Shown here in pieces: positions 44,942 through 53,870 of a stretch of DNA of 64,000 nucleotides. The stretch comes from Duganella sp. CF402 (lineage in GTDB: Bacteria > Pseudomonadota > Gammaproteobacteria > Burkholderiales > Burkholderiaceae_D). The number at the start of each line of letters is the position of its first letter. Within the stretch, counting starts at the first letter, position 1. Below the pieces are notes generated by a model, which did no database searches, had not been told where the DNA came from, and was given only the letters and a program-made list of their open reading frames with translations. Position numbers and translations under genes: made by a program. The stretch covers positions 124,001 to 188,000 of the forward strand of contig NZ_FOBG01000004.1 of assembly GCF_900109645.1 (NCBI RefSeq), in the 5' to 3' direction.

Positions 44942-44968
44942 CCATCCATATAGATGGCGATTAGATGG
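44942..44968. promoter_or_regulatory. Three phased CCATC/GATGG half-sites before the CopG-type gene
   Basis: CCATC at 44942, GATGG at 44953 and GATGG at 44964 are spaced exactly 11 bases apart. The first two form an inverted repeat and the last two a direct repeat. Ribbon-helix-helix repressors bind such helically phased short sites, so this is a plausible autoregulatory operator. The third site also overlaps the ribosome-binding site GGAG. Confidence 0.5.
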
Positions 44969-44976
44969 AGACAGTA

Positions 44977-45390
44977 ATGGCTAAGCAAGAAATAAAGCTG
45001 AAGATCGCCGATTCGGAAAAAATCACCATCAATCTGGGCCCGGTCGACCTGGGACAGATCGACTTGCTGGTGCAAGAGGGATTTTATTCCAACCGCACCG
45101 ACCTGATCCGCACGGCGATCCGCAACCAGCTGAACCAGCACGCCGAGGTGGTCAGGCAGACCGTGGCGCGCAAGAGCCTGGTCCTGGGCATGCAGCATTA
45201 CTCGCGCGCCGACCTGGAGGCCATCCAGGCGGCGGGCGAGCGCTTGCAGATCCAGGTACTGGGCCTGGCCAGCATCGCCAGCGACGTTTCCGTCGAACTG
45301 GCGCTGGCCACCATTGAATCCATTTTCGTTCTCGGCTCGTTGCATGCCAGCGCGGTCCTCAAGACCGCACTGGCACCGCGCATCCATTAA
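44977..45390 (+). CDS. CopG-type ribbon-helix-helix regulator with extended C-terminus
   Basis: 137 residues from ATG 44977, with GGAG seven bases before it. The ribbon-helix-helix lies at about residues 14-55 (EKITINLGPVDLGQIDLLVQ then YSNRTDLIRTAIRNQL). The rest is an alpha/beta extension (LEAIQAAGERLQIQVLGLASIAS). It precedes the depolymerase by eight bases and probably regulates that transcript, possibly in response to polymer turnover; that is inference. Confidence 0.85.
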   Translation: MAKQEIKLKIADSEKITINLGPVDLGQIDLLVQEGFYSNRTDLIRTAIRNQLNQHAEVVRQTVARKSLVLGMQHYSRADLEAIQAAGERLQIQVLGLASIASDVSVELALATIESIFVLGSLHASAVLKTALAPRIH

Positions 45391-45398
45391 GGAGTGCC

Positions 45399-46550
45399 AT
45401 GAAGCTCAATATTCTCACCCAGATGCGCGAAGCGGCGCAGCAATTGCTCAGCAAGGGCATCCCTTTGCAGCGCGTATTCGACCGTCCCGCTCCGGCTCCG
45501 GCCATGCGCGATATTAACCCGCCGCCGCCCAATGCAGCGCCGACGGAACCGCCACCGGCCGCAGCGCCGCAGCCGCCGCCGCAACAGCAGCAGCAGCCGA
45601 ATCCGGCCACGCATCCCAACGAATTCGCGCAAGACATACTGAACCGCATGGGGATCGCGATTGATCTAGGCTCGCTGCTGCATCCGGCACCGGTGGCGCC
45701 GCCTGTGGACGGCGCGCAATTTATCAACGGCAGCTACACCAATCACGCCGGTACGCGGAACTACAAGCTGTACGTTCCTGCCAGTTACCACGGACAAGCC
45801 ATGCCGCTGCTGGTGATGCTGCATGGCTGCACGCAGAATCCCGACGATTTTGCCGCCGGCACGCAGATGAACCAGCTGGCCGAAGAAGTGGGTTTCTTCG
45901 TGGTCTATCCGGAGCAAAACGCCAATGCCAATCACTCCAAGTGCTGGAACTGGTTCAATGAGATCGATCAGAAACGCGGGCAAGGCGAACCCTCGATCAT
46001 TGCCGGTATTGCGCAGCAGATTATCGATGAGTATCCGGTCAACGAGCGCCAGGTATATGTGGCCGGCCTGTCGGCGGGCGGGGCGATGGCGGTGATCGCC
46101 GGCACCTTGTATCCGGAATTGTTTGCGGCGGTGGGCGTGCATTCGGGCTTGCCGTTTGCGTCGGCGCAGGATTTGCCGTCGGCGTTGTCTGCGATGAAGC
46201 GCGGCGTACATCGCGCAACCAAGGCGGGCGATCCATCACAGCCGATTATCGTGTTTCATGGCGACAGCGACACCACCGTGCATCCGGTCAATGGCGAACA
46301 GGTGATGGCGCAGCGGCTGCATCATCATCGCGGCGCACGGCCGTCGGTGCAATCGGGCGCGGTGCCGGACGGCTACCGCTACACGCAGACCACCCACATC
46401 AAGCCAGATGGCACGCCGCTGGGGGAACATTGGGTAGTGCACGGCGCCGGCCATGCGTGGTCGGGCGGCAGCGCCTCCGGCAGCTACACCGACGCCAAGG
46501 GCCCGGACGCCAGCCGCGAAATGCTGCGCTTTTTCCGCACGGTGAGTTGA
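45399..46550 (+). CDS. PHB depolymerase family esterase (type 1 order)
   Basis: 383 residues. A P/Q-rich linker (residues about 29-70) precedes the alpha/beta-hydrolase. The order of catalytic elements is oxyanion LHGCTQ (H142), lipase box GLSAG (S225), D291 in GDSDTT, and H352 in GAGHAWSGG. No signal peptide is seen. It therefore resembles intracellular or type-1-domain esterases of the short-chain polyhydroxyalkanoate depolymerase family. Operon with the CopG-type regulator. The stop abuts that of the convergent small gene. Confidence 0.9.
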   Translation: MKLNILTQMREAAQQLLSKGIPLQRVFDRPAPAPAMRDINPPPPNAAPTEPPPAAAPQPPPQQQQQPNPATHPNEFAQDILNRMGIAIDLGSLLHPAPVAPPVDGAQFINGSYTNHAGTRNYKLYVPASYHGQAMPLLVMLHGCTQNPDDFAAGTQMNQLAEEVGFFVVYPEQNANANHSKCWNWFNEIDQKRGQGEPSIIAGIAQQIIDEYPVNERQVYVAGLSAGGAMAVIAGTLYPELFAAVGVHSGLPFASAQDLPSALSAMKRGVHRATKAGDPSQPIIVFHGDSDTTVHPVNGEQVMAQRLHHHRGARPSVQSGAVPDGYRYTQTTHIKPDGTPLGEHWVVHGAGHAWSGGSASGSYTDAKGPDASREMLRFFRTVS

Positions 46551-46877
46551 CTACGGTCCGATGAACCGGAGCAGGATGGCAATGCTGGTAGTCATCTGGG
46601 CAATGAGTATTCCGGCTAGCCAGTAAAACTGCCGGTCCATCTGGTGTATTAACTGCCAATTGGATTTGTCGATCTTGTCGTCCAGGCTGTCACGGACGCC
46701 GTCAATCTTTTTATGCATGGTTTCAAACTGTGCCAGCATGGCCAGATGGTTTTGTTCCTGCGTGCGCTGCAGGGCGGTAAGAGCACTGGTGACGTTGTCC
46801 ATTTGGGTCTCCAGCTTCACGATGCGGACGATATTCGTATCGTCTGCCGCGCCACTTTGCTTGTCAAGCGAGCTCAT
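46551..46877 (-). CDS. Small coiled-coil protein with C-terminal membrane helix
   Basis: 108 residues. A soluble coiled-coil region (about 18-80; KLETQMDNVTSALTALQRTQ and MHKKIDGVRDSLDDKID) is followed by one transmembrane helix at about 87-104 (LAGILIAQMTTSIAILLRFI). This tail-anchored layout resembles small hemolysin-XhlA-like or phage-derived proteins, but I cannot assign a function. It abuts the end of the depolymerase gene. Confidence 0.75.
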   Translation of the reverse strand: MSSLDKQSGAADDTNIVRIVKLETQMDNVTSALTALQRTQEQNHLAMLAQFETMHKKIDGVRDSLDDKIDKSNWQLIHQMDRQFYWLAGILIAQMTTSIAILLRFIGP

Positions 46878-46897
46878 TTGCGTACTCCCGGTGGGGT

Positions 46898-47116
46898 TTA
46901 TACGCTATTGTCGGACGGCGAACCGGGCTGGGTTTGAGCTTGCTCAACGATGTGCTGCTTCAGGCATGCCGGGCACCAGCAACTGGCGCCGGGGGCGGAC
47001 GGGACGGCGACGGCGGGCGGCAGCGTAGTGCACCAGCACGGCTCGGCCGGCGCCGACGGATCGGCATCCTTCATGGCGCAGGAGAACTGCGCGCCGCAGC
47101 GGGAACAGGTACTCAT
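46898..47116 (-). CDS. Cysteine-rich CWC family protein
   Basis: 72 residues with the CWC-family cysteine pattern: CSRCGAQFSC, CWC near residue 27, and CWCPACL near residue 46. The six to eight cysteines suggest a metal-binding domain. Such proteins are cytoplasmic and uncharacterised. About 20 bases separate it from the following coiled-coil gene. Confidence 0.88.
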   Translation of the reverse strand: MSTCSRCGAQFSCAMKDADPSAPAEPCWCTTLPPAVAVPSAPGASCWCPACLKQHIVEQAQTQPGSPSDNSV

Positions 47117-47251
47117 GTTATTTCCAAGACAATCAAGAGCGCCCAGCCTACCCCAGCGCCCAAGAAAATACCACCATATGGCCCTATAATGCGTACTTGA
47201 GCGCCAACTGGCTGTAAAATTGCGCCCAAAATTCTACTTACCGGACTCGCC

Positions 47252-48175
47252 ATGACCCAACTGACCAACCTGAACTTAGGCATGAATGACGATTTGACCG
47301 CGGTCTCCCCGCAGATCAAGGCGCAGATTCTGGCTGAGGCCCTCCCGTACATCCGCAATTACCACGGCAAAACCATCGTCATCAAATACGGTGGCAACGC
47401 CATGACCGAAGACCGCCTGAAACACGGCTTCGCGCGCGATGTCATTTTGCTCAAACTGGTCGGCATGAACCCGGTGGTGGTGCACGGCGGCGGTCCGCAG
47501 ATCGACAACGCCCTGAAAAAAATCGGCAAGCAAGGCACTTTCGTGCAGGGCATGCGCATCACCGACGAAGAAACGATGGAAGTGGTGGAGTGGGTGCTGG
47601 GCGGCGAAGTCCAGCAGGACATCGTGATGTTGATTAATCACTACGGTGGCCAGGCAGTCGGCCTGACCGGCAAGGACGGCGGCCTGATCCGCGCCCGCAA
47701 GATGGCCATGCCGGACAAGGAAAACCCAGGCCAGACCCTGGACATCGGCTTCGTCGGCGAAATCGAAGCGATCAACCCGGCCGTGGTGAAAGCCCTGCAG
47801 GACGACGCCTTCATTCCGATCATCTCGCCGATCGGTTTCGGCCAGGACGGCCAGGCCTACAACATCAACGCCGACGTGGTCGCCGGCAAGATCGCGGAAA
47901 TCCTGAAAGCCGAAAAGCTGATCATGATGACCAACATCGCCGGCGTACAAGACAAGCAAGGCAATCTGGTCACCGACCTGTCGGCGCGCGAGATCGACGA
48001 GATGTTCGCCGACGGCACGATTTCGGGCGGCATGCTGCCTAAAATTTCATCAGCCCTGGACGCTGCCAAGTCCGGCGTGAACACGGTTCACATCATCGAC
48101 GGCCGTATCGAGCATTCTTTGTTGCTGGAAGTCTTGACCGAACAGGCTTTTGGCACTATGATCCGGTCTCACTGA
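47252..48175 (+). CDS. argB: Acetylglutamate kinase
   Basis: 307 residues of the amino-acid-kinase fold: YGGNAM phosphate-binding loop (about 47-52), VVVHGGGPQI, VGLTGKDGGLIRARK, YNINADVVAGKIAE and the GGMLPKISSALDAAKSGV segment. Catalyses ATP-dependent phosphorylation of N-acetylglutamate, the second step of cyclic arginine synthesis. In related genomes argB is followed by the HAD nucleotidase and slmA genes, here separated by a tRNA gene and one opposing gene. Confidence 0.97.
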   Translation: MTQLTNLNLGMNDDLTAVSPQIKAQILAEALPYIRNYHGKTIVIKYGGNAMTEDRLKHGFARDVILLKLVGMNPVVVHGGGPQIDNALKKIGKQGTFVQGMRITDEETMEVVEWVLGGEVQQDIVMLINHYGGQAVGLTGKDGGLIRARKMAMPDKENPGQTLDIGFVGEIEAINPAVVKALQDDAFIPIISPIGFGQDGQAYNINADVVAGKIAEILKAEKLIMMTNIAGVQDKQGNLVTDLSAREIDEMFADGTISGGMLPKISSALDAAKSGVNTVHIIDGRIEHSLLLEVLTEQAFGTMIRSH

Positions 48176-48181
48176 AAAAAA

Positions 48182-48212
48182 GGCGGTCTCGCCGGACTTC
48201 GGTGAAACCGCC
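48182..48212. terminator. Hairpin between argB and tRNA-Thr
   Basis: GGCGGTCTCGCCG and CGGTGAAACCGCC arms (one mismatch) make a long stem. On the plus strand the tail is ACATTTTC, weak; on the minus strand a run of seven T follows. So it can stop minus-strand readthrough from the TraB gene and may slow argB transcription. Confidence 0.65.
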
Positions 48213-48227
48213 ACATTTTCAGGCAAT

Positions 48228-48302
<75 letters not shown>

Positions 48303-48342
48303 TTCTTCCTGTAGTACCCTCCTCCCGCAGTTACTTCCCGCT

Positions 48343-49242
48343 TTAGTAAATTCGCTCCACCGTCAGCCCGCGTTTGCGCAGCAGTTCCGGCACACTCGTT
48401 TTGCCGACCAAATGCAGCACGCCGATCGCCGCCACGCTGTTGTTTTCGCGCGCCATTAGCTTGAGCATGCCATCGGCCAGCGCCGGATTGCGGCCATCCA
48501 GCAGCACCTGCTGCACGAAACGGCCCGAGAAGGTGTCGTCCTGCTCCGCCTTCAGCGCCAGCGCGTCCAGCGCCTGTATGTCGGCGTTGCGCCATGCATC
48601 GGCGATCTCGCGCGCCTGGCTGGCCTGTTCCTTGTCCTCGATGCCAGCGATGGCCTCCTGCAGGAACAGCAGCTGCTCGGCGGGCGTCATCTTGTCGAAC
48701 AGCGCCATCTGGCTGTCGGCCGATTCCAGCTCGACGATTTTCTGGCCGGCGGCATGCGCCTGCTTCGACAAGTGCGCATCCACCGCCAGCGAGGCCTCGT
48801 AGCCTTGCGACGCGAACTCGCTCACCGTCAGCAGACTGGCAAGCAGCCAGGGCTTCATGCTGGCCACCCCTTCCGGTTCAATGTTGTACTGCTTGAGTAA
48901 GCGCTCAAGGCGCTGGCGCCATGCCGGCGTCATGCCCGTCATGGGTTTGTTGCTGAGACCATGCTGCTGCACCGCGCGCGCCAGCTTTTGCGGATCGCCG
49001 AGGGGATCGATCTCCAGCGCCAGCACCGGCGCTTTTTTCAGCAAGCCGGCCAGACGCGGCTCCAGCGGATAAAAATCCTTCGAGCCGACATGGATGGTGC
49101 CGAACAAGTACAGCGTGTGCGCGCCCTGCTGCACCTTGAACAACGCGCCGCGATTTTGCGCCGGCGCCGGATCGGCGGCCCGCGATGGGCCCAGCACAAA
49201 AAAGAACAAACTACAGAACAACACTATAATCTGGCGCTGCAT
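48343..49242 (-). CDS. TraB/GumN family protein
   Basis: 299 residues from ATG 49242. The signal peptide (IIVLFCSLFFFVLGPSRA) is followed by the TraB/GumN signature LFGTIHVGS near residue 46 and the late VAAIGVLHLVGKTSVPELL, with conserved Gx2H motifs that resemble metalloprotease-type Tiki domains. An exported protein of the family; a protease role is proposed for relatives but is not shown here. Divergent from the HAD gene with about 25 bases between starts. Confidence 0.88.
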   Translation of the reverse strand: MQRQIIVLFCSLFFFVLGPSRAADPAPAQNRGALFKVQQGAHTLYLFGTIHVGSKDFYPLEPRLAGLLKKAPVLALEIDPLGDPQKLARAVQQHGLSNKPMTGMTPAWRQRLERLLKQYNIEPEGVASMKPWLLASLLTVSEFASQGYEASLAVDAHLSKQAHAAGQKIVELESADSQMALFDKMTPAEQLLFLQEAIAGIEDKEQASQAREIADAWRNADIQALDALALKAEQDDTFSGRFVQQVLLDGRNPALADGMLKLMARENNSVAAIGVLHLVGKTSVPELLRKRGLTVERIY

Positions 49243-49267
49243 GGTTTCCTTTGATGGTAGGTCTGAT

Positions 49268-49993
49268 GTGAATATTACTCGCTCCTCGCCCGTATGGCTG
49301 TTTGATCTTGATAACACGCTGCACAACGCCTCGCACGCCATCTTCCCGTCCATCATGGCCGGCATGAACCGCTATCTGGCGCGCCTGCTGGGCGACGGCG
49401 TGACGCCCGCCAGCGACGAGGTGGTGAACGCCACCCGCACCATGTACTGGCAGCGCTACGGCGCCACCACGCTGGGCGTGGTCAAGCACCACGGCGTCAA
49501 GGCCGAGCACTTTCTCGACGAAACCCACCAGTTCGACGACCTGGCGGCCATGATCCGCGCCGAGCGCGGACTGCGCCAGCTGCTGCGCCGCCTGCCTGGC
49601 CGCAAAATCCTGCTGACCAATGCGCCGCACCGCTACTCGTCGCAGGTGCTGCGCCATCTGGGTTTGCAGCGCCAGTTCCAGCACCACGTGGCAGTGGAAG
49701 CGATGACCGTCCATCGCCACATGCGTCCCAAGCCGTCCAAGCTGATGCTGCATCGCCTGATGCGCCGCCATCAACTGACGCCGCGCCGCTGCATCCTGGT
49801 GGAAGACACGCTGGCCAACCTGCGCAGCGCGCGCGAGATCGGCATGCGCACCGCGTGGGTCACGCAGTACCTGACCATCGGCGACACCGCCGGCCTGGCC
49901 CATCCTCAAAAAAGGTTAATTCGCCCCGCTTATGTCGATGTCAAAGTAAAATCTGTCAGGAACCTGCCGGCGCGTTTGCATCGCCTGCGCTAA
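49268..49993 (+). CDS. HAD-superfamily pyrimidine 5'-nucleotidase
   Basis: 241 residues from GTG 49268, preceded by GGTAGG; an in-frame ATG at 49241 is the alternative. Motif I is WLFDLDNTLHNA, motif II LLTNAP, motif III in RPKPSKLM and motif IV ILVEDTLANLRSA. The arrangement is that of the SDT1/YjjG-like pyrimidine nucleotidases that commonly sit between argB and slmA in Burkholderiales. Dephosphorylates UMP/CMP or damaged nucleotides; substrate not proven. Confidence 0.88.
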   Translation: MNITRSSPVWLFDLDNTLHNASHAIFPSIMAGMNRYLARLLGDGVTPASDEVVNATRTMYWQRYGATTLGVVKHHGVKAEHFLDETHQFDDLAAMIRAERGLRQLLRRLPGRKILLTNAPHRYSSQVLRHLGLQRQFQHHVAVEAMTVHRHMRPKPSKLMLHRLMRRHQLTPRRCILVEDTLANLRSAREIGMRTAWVTQYLTIGDTAGLAHPQKRLIRPAYVDVKVKSVRNLPARLHRLR

Positions 49994-50016
49994 CGAACTT
50001 TTAACTGCGAGATCAT

Positions 50017-50592
50017 ATGGCAAGCACACCGCCAGGCCAGCGCCGTTTGCAAATCCTGCAGGCGCTGGCGGAGATGCTGGAACAGCCCAAGGGCGACAAG
50101 ATCACCACCGCTGCGCTGGCGCGCAAGCTGGAGTTTTCCGAGGCCGCGCTGTACCGGCACTTCGCCAGCAAGGCGCAGATGTTCGAAGGGCTGATCGAGT
50201 TCATCGAGCAGAGCGTGTTCGGCCTGATTAACCAGATCGCCGACCGCCAGACCGATGGCCTGGCGCAGGCGCGCGATATCGTCGCCATGCTGCTCAACTT
50301 CGCCAGCCAGAATCCGGGCATGACGCGGGTGCTGATCGGCGATGCGCTGGTCAACGAGGACGAACGCCTGCAACTGCGCATGAACCAGTTCTACGACCGC
50401 GTCGAGCTGGCGCTGAAACAGGCGCTGCGCCTGGCCGCCAGCGAAGGGCAGGCGCACGAAGCCGACACCGCCGCGCGCGCGGCGATGCTGACCAGTTTTG
50501 TGATCGGACGCTGGCACCGCTACGCCAAGAGCGGCTTCAAAAATAATCCGTCGCAGGACGCGGCGCTGCATATCACCCTGCTGCTATCGTAA
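50017..50592 (+). CDS. slmA: Nucleoid occlusion factor SlmA
   Basis: 191 residues, TetR fold. The helix-turn-helix (KITTAALARKLEFSEAALYR, about 28-47) followed by HFASKAQMFEGLIEFIE is the distinguishing SlmA signature. It binds nucleoid DNA sites and antagonises FtsZ ring assembly over the chromosome. Follows the HAD gene by about 20 bases in the same direction. Confidence 0.95.
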   Translation: MASTPPGQRRLQILQALAEMLEQPKGDKITTAALARKLEFSEAALYRHFASKAQMFEGLIEFIEQSVFGLINQIADRQTDGLAQARDIVAMLLNFASQNPGMTRVLIGDALVNEDERLQLRMNQFYDRVELALKQALRLAASEGQAHEADTAARAAMLTSFVIGRWHRYAKSGFKNNPSQDAALHITLLLS

Positions 50593-50603
50593 CCACTGTA
50601 AGT

Positions 50604-52448
50604 ATGGACACCGAAGTATTCGCCCTGCTGGACGACGCCAGCCCGGAAGCAGCACAAACCGGCAGCCGTTCGCGCCTCTACACCGGCCACACCGGCACCC
50701 TGCGCTGCGACGATATCGCGCAATGGCCGCAGGTGCTGGAACAAATGCAGGCGGCGCTCGCACGCGGCGAATACGCAGTCACCGTGTGCGCATATGAGCT
50801 GGGCGAAGAATTGCTGTCGCTGGACGCGCCTCGTCGCCAGCACAACGCGCCGCTCGCGCGCATCCTGCTGTTCAAGGACTGCGCCCAACTCGACGCGCAG
50901 CAAGTCAGCGACTGGCTGGCGGCGCGCTCCTTCCCGATAGACCGTCCGGCCGGCATCGCCAATATCCGCGCTAACATCGACCAGCAGGCGTTCACCAATG
51001 CGCTGGCGCGCATCCACGACTACATCGCGGCCGGCGACACCTACCAGGTTAATTACACCTACCGCCTGCGCTTCGACGCCTTCGGCGGCATCCACGCCCT
51101 GTACGCGCGCCTGCGCGGCCGCCAACCGGTGCCCTACGGCGCCTTGATCGCGCTGGATGACGGCACCGCCGTGCTGTCGCTGTCGCCGGAACTATTCGTG
51201 CGTCATGAAGATGGCGTGCTGACCGCGCGCCCGATGAAAGGCACCGCCCCCGCAGCGCCGCCGGCGCAGCAAGCCGAGAACATCCTGCGCGCCACCAACC
51301 TAGCAGCCGATCCAAAGAACCGCGCCGAGAATTTGATGATCGTCGACCTGCTGCGCAACGATATCGCGCGCGTGGCCGCCACCGGCAGCGTGGAAGTACC
51401 GGCACTGTTCGAGGTGCATCGCTACGCCAGCGTGCTGCAAATGACCTCCACCATCACTGCGCAACTGCGCGACGACGCCACCTTGGCCGATATCTTCGAT
51501 GCGCTCTACCCGTGCGGCTCCATCACCGGCGCGCCGAAGCGCCGCACAATGGAAATCATCCGCGAACTGGAGCCCGATGCACGCGGCATCTACACCGGCG
51601 CCATCGGCTGGTTCGATCCGCGCGAAGATGGCAAGGTGGGCGACTTCTGCATGTCGGTCCCGATCCGCACGCTGACCCTGCAACCGCAGGGCGAAGACGG
51701 CGTGCGCCACGGCGAAATGGGTGTCGGCGCGGGCATCGTGTTCGACAGCGACGCGCTGGAAGAATACGCCGAGTGCAAGCTCAAGGCGCGCTTCCTCACC
51801 GGCCTGCAAAACGACTTCGATATTTTCGAGACCATGTACGCCACGCCGGCCGATGGCATCCGCCATCGCGAGCGTCACCTGAAACGGCTGGCCGCATCGG
51901 CGCAGTACTTCGGCTTCCCGTGGGACGAGAAAGCGGCCAACGCCTATCTGGATGCGGCCAGCGCCATGCTGGAAGCGGAACATGCAGCGTACCGTGTGCG
52001 GCTGGCGATCAATCCATCCGGCGCGTTCGCGGTGCAGCATGCGCCGCTGACGCCATTGACTGAACCGGTGCGCGTGCTGCTGGCCGACGACGCCACCGAC
52101 AGCGGCGACCTGTTCCTGCGCCACAAAACCAGCATCCGCGCGCGCTACGACGCCGCCTGGCGTGACGCCGAGGCGCAAGGTGCCTTCGACACCCTGTTCT
52201 TCAACGAGCGTGGTGAATTGACCGAAGGTGGCCGCAGCAGCGTATTCGTGCGCGTGGATGGCAAGTGGCTCACGCCGCCGTTAAGCAGCGGCGCCCTGCC
52301 CGGCGTGATGCGCAGCGTGCTGCTGGACGATCCGTCATGGAACGCCAGCGAAGCCGTCATCACCCGCACCATGCTGGAAGCCGCCGACGACATCATCATC
52401 TGCAACGGCCTGCGCGGTGCCGTGCGCGCAACGATCACAAGTCGATAA
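50604..52448 (+). CDS. pabB: PabB-PabC fusion (aminodeoxychorismate synthase/lyase)
   Basis: 614 residues. Residues 1-395 are a chorismate-binding domain (GDTYQVNYTYRL, ARPMKGTAPA, DLLRNDIARV, PCGSITGAPKRRTMEII, GVGAGIVFDSD). Residues 400-614 are an aminotransferase class IV domain with the catalytic lysine in LRHKTSIRARYD and LFFNERGELTEGGRSS. One protein can thus make aminodeoxychorismate (with a PabA partner elsewhere) and remove pyruvate to give 4-aminobenzoate for folate. The N-terminal part is shorter than in TrpE. Weak ribosome-binding site; overlaps the convergent DUF1428 gene by 14 bases. Confidence 0.93.
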   Translation: MDTEVFALLDDASPEAAQTGSRSRLYTGHTGTLRCDDIAQWPQVLEQMQAALARGEYAVTVCAYELGEELLSLDAPRRQHNAPLARILLFKDCAQLDAQQVSDWLAARSFPIDRPAGIANIRANIDQQAFTNALARIHDYIAAGDTYQVNYTYRLRFDAFGGIHALYARLRGRQPVPYGALIALDDGTAVLSLSPELFVRHEDGVLTARPMKGTAPAAPPAQQAENILRATNLAADPKNRAENLMIVDLLRNDIARVAATGSVEVPALFEVHRYASVLQMTSTITAQLRDDATLADIFDALYPCGSITGAPKRRTMEIIRELEPDARGIYTGAIGWFDPREDGKVGDFCMSVPIRTLTLQPQGEDGVRHGEMGVGAGIVFDSDALEEYAECKLKARFLTGLQNDFDIFETMYATPADGIRHRERHLKRLAASAQYFGFPWDEKAANAYLDAASAMLEAEHAAYRVRLAINPSGAFAVQHAPLTPLTEPVRVLLADDATDSGDLFLRHKTSIRARYDAAWRDAEAQGAFDTLFFNERGELTEGGRSSVFVRVDGKWLTPPLSSGALPGVMRSVLLDDPSWNASEAVITRTMLEAADDIIICNGLRGAVRATITSR

Positions 52449-52794
52449 TCATCTCGAAGCCGCCGTAGATCATGCGCTTGCCGTCGAACGGCATATTGGC
52501 GGGATCCATATAGCTTGCGATGCGCGGATCTTTCATGACCTTCTCATTGATCTCGTCGCGGCGCGCGCGCGATTCGTAGACGATCCACGAGAACAGCACC
52601 ACCTCGCCTTCCTCCAGGATCACGCTTTGCGGGAAGGAGGTGAGCTTGCCGGGCGGCGCGTCATCGCTCACATTTTCACGGAACTCCAGCGCGCCGTATT
52701 CCTTCCACACCGCGCCGCATTCACGCGCCATTTTCTTGTACGCCTCAAGATTTGCCTTGGGTACAGGAATCACAAAACCGTCTACGTAAGCCAT
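52435..52794 (-). CDS. DUF1428 family protein
   Basis: 119 residues, a dimeric alpha-beta-barrel-like fold: MAYVDGFVIPVPKANLEAYK at the N-terminus, ALEFRENVSDD, VVLFSWIVYESRARRDEIN and MPFDGKRMIYGGFE near the C-terminus. Family of unknown function related to small monooxygenase-like domains. Cytoplasmic. Next gene upstream is the FtrA-type regulator, 25 bases away. Confidence 0.92.
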   Translation of the reverse strand: MAYVDGFVIPVPKANLEAYKKMARECGAVWKEYGALEFRENVSDDAPPGKLTSFPQSVILEEGEVVLFSWIVYESRARRDEINEKVMKDPRIASYMDPANMPFDGKRMIYGGFEMIIDL

Positions 52795-52819
52795 AGCCGT
52801 CTCCTTGATGATGAGACGA

Positions 52820-53773
52820 TCAAGTTAGCACGAAACGCTTTCGGTAAGCGCCCGGTGTCGTCGCAGCAAGACGGCGGAAATGATGGCGCAGCGATTCCTC
52901 GGAGCCAAAACCAGCCCGCTCGGCAATCTGCGTCAGCGGCACATCCGGCTCTTCCAGCATCTCCTTGACAATGGCCACCCGCTCGCGGATCAGCCACTCA
53001 ACCGGCCCGAAGCCAGTCGCCTGCTGAAACTGACGCTGCAAGGTACGCGGACTCATGGCCGCGCGCTCGGCCATGCTGGCCACCGTGTGCGGCTGCTCCG
53101 GATGGCTTCGAAGCCAGTCCATCAGCTTGGACAGCCTGCCCTGCTCGCCCTGAGCCATCGGACGCGGCAGGAACTGCGCCTGCCCGCCCTCGCGATGTGG
53201 CGCCACCACCAGCCGCTGCGCCACCATGTTGCCGACCTTGGCGCCATGATCACGCCGCACCAGATGCAGCAGCATATCCAGCCCGGCAGCCGAACCGGCG
53301 GCGGTGATAACCTGGCCGTTATCCACATACAAATCGTCGGGCTGGACGGCAATCTGCGGATAACGCCGCGCCAAGCGCTCGGCATAACGCCAGTGCGTGG
53401 TGGCGCGCTGGCCGTCCAGCACGCCAGCTGCCGCCAGCACGAACACGCCCGAACAGATCGAGCACAGGCGCGCGCCGCGCGCGTGGGCGGCGCGTATCCA
53501 TTCCAGCAATTGCGGCGGCGGCAACTCATCCGCATCACGCCAGCCCGGAATGATGATGGTGTCAGCCAGCGCCAGCAATTCCGGCGTGTACGGCGCCTGC
53601 ACCGTAATGCCGCCCGCCGCGCGAATCGGCCCCTCCTCCACCGCGCAAACGGCAAAGTCGTACCAGTGCACGCCCAGCTCCGGGCGTTCCAGCGCGAACA
53701 GTTCGACCGTGCAGCCAAACTCAAATGTACACAGGCGGTCGTAAGCCAGCGCCACCACGAGATGTTTTTTCAT
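52820..53773 (-). CDS. ftrA: FtrA-type DJ-1/PfpI-AraC transcriptional regulator
   Basis: 317 residues. The N-terminal glutamine-amidotransferase-like domain (1-180; TIIIPGWRDADE, ARLCSICSGVFVLAAAG with the conserved cysteine, VITAAGSAAGLDMLLH) is followed by an AraC-type double helix-turn-helix (about 225-310; MSPRTLQRQFQQATG, LTQIAERAGFGSEESLRHHF). This is the FtrA/GlxA group. Divergent from a rhodanese gene, its probable target. An inverted repeat, TGGCGCA/TGCGCCA, spans the start region. Confidence 0.9.
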   Translation of the reverse strand: MKKHLVVALAYDRLCTFEFGCTVELFALERPELGVHWYDFAVCAVEEGPIRAAGGITVQAPYTPELLALADTIIIPGWRDADELPPPQLLEWIRAAHARGARLCSICSGVFVLAAAGVLDGQRATTHWRYAERLARRYPQIAVQPDDLYVDNGQVITAAGSAAGLDMLLHLVRRDHGAKVGNMVAQRLVVAPHREGGQAQFLPRPMAQGEQGRLSKLMDWLRSHPEQPHTVASMAERAAMSPRTLQRQFQQATGFGPVEWLIRERVAIVKEMLEEPDVPLTQIAERAGFGSEESLRHHFRRLAATTPGAYRKRFVLT

Positions 53774-53807
53774 GGCGCAATCTTACCGCAGAATGGCTTA
53801 TGCGCCA
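53773..53807. promoter_or_regulatory. Inverted repeat in the ftrA/rhodanese divergent region
   Basis: TGGCGCA (53773-53779) and TGCGCCA (53801-53807) face each other across 21 bases, at the ftrA start. Arms two helical turns apart would suit an AraC-type dimer, but this is a guess. Confidence 0.3.
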
Positions 53808-53870
53808 CTTCTGGCCGTGACGGCACGAGGCCACAATGTGCTCATTCGTTTATCACTACAGGAGAACCGC

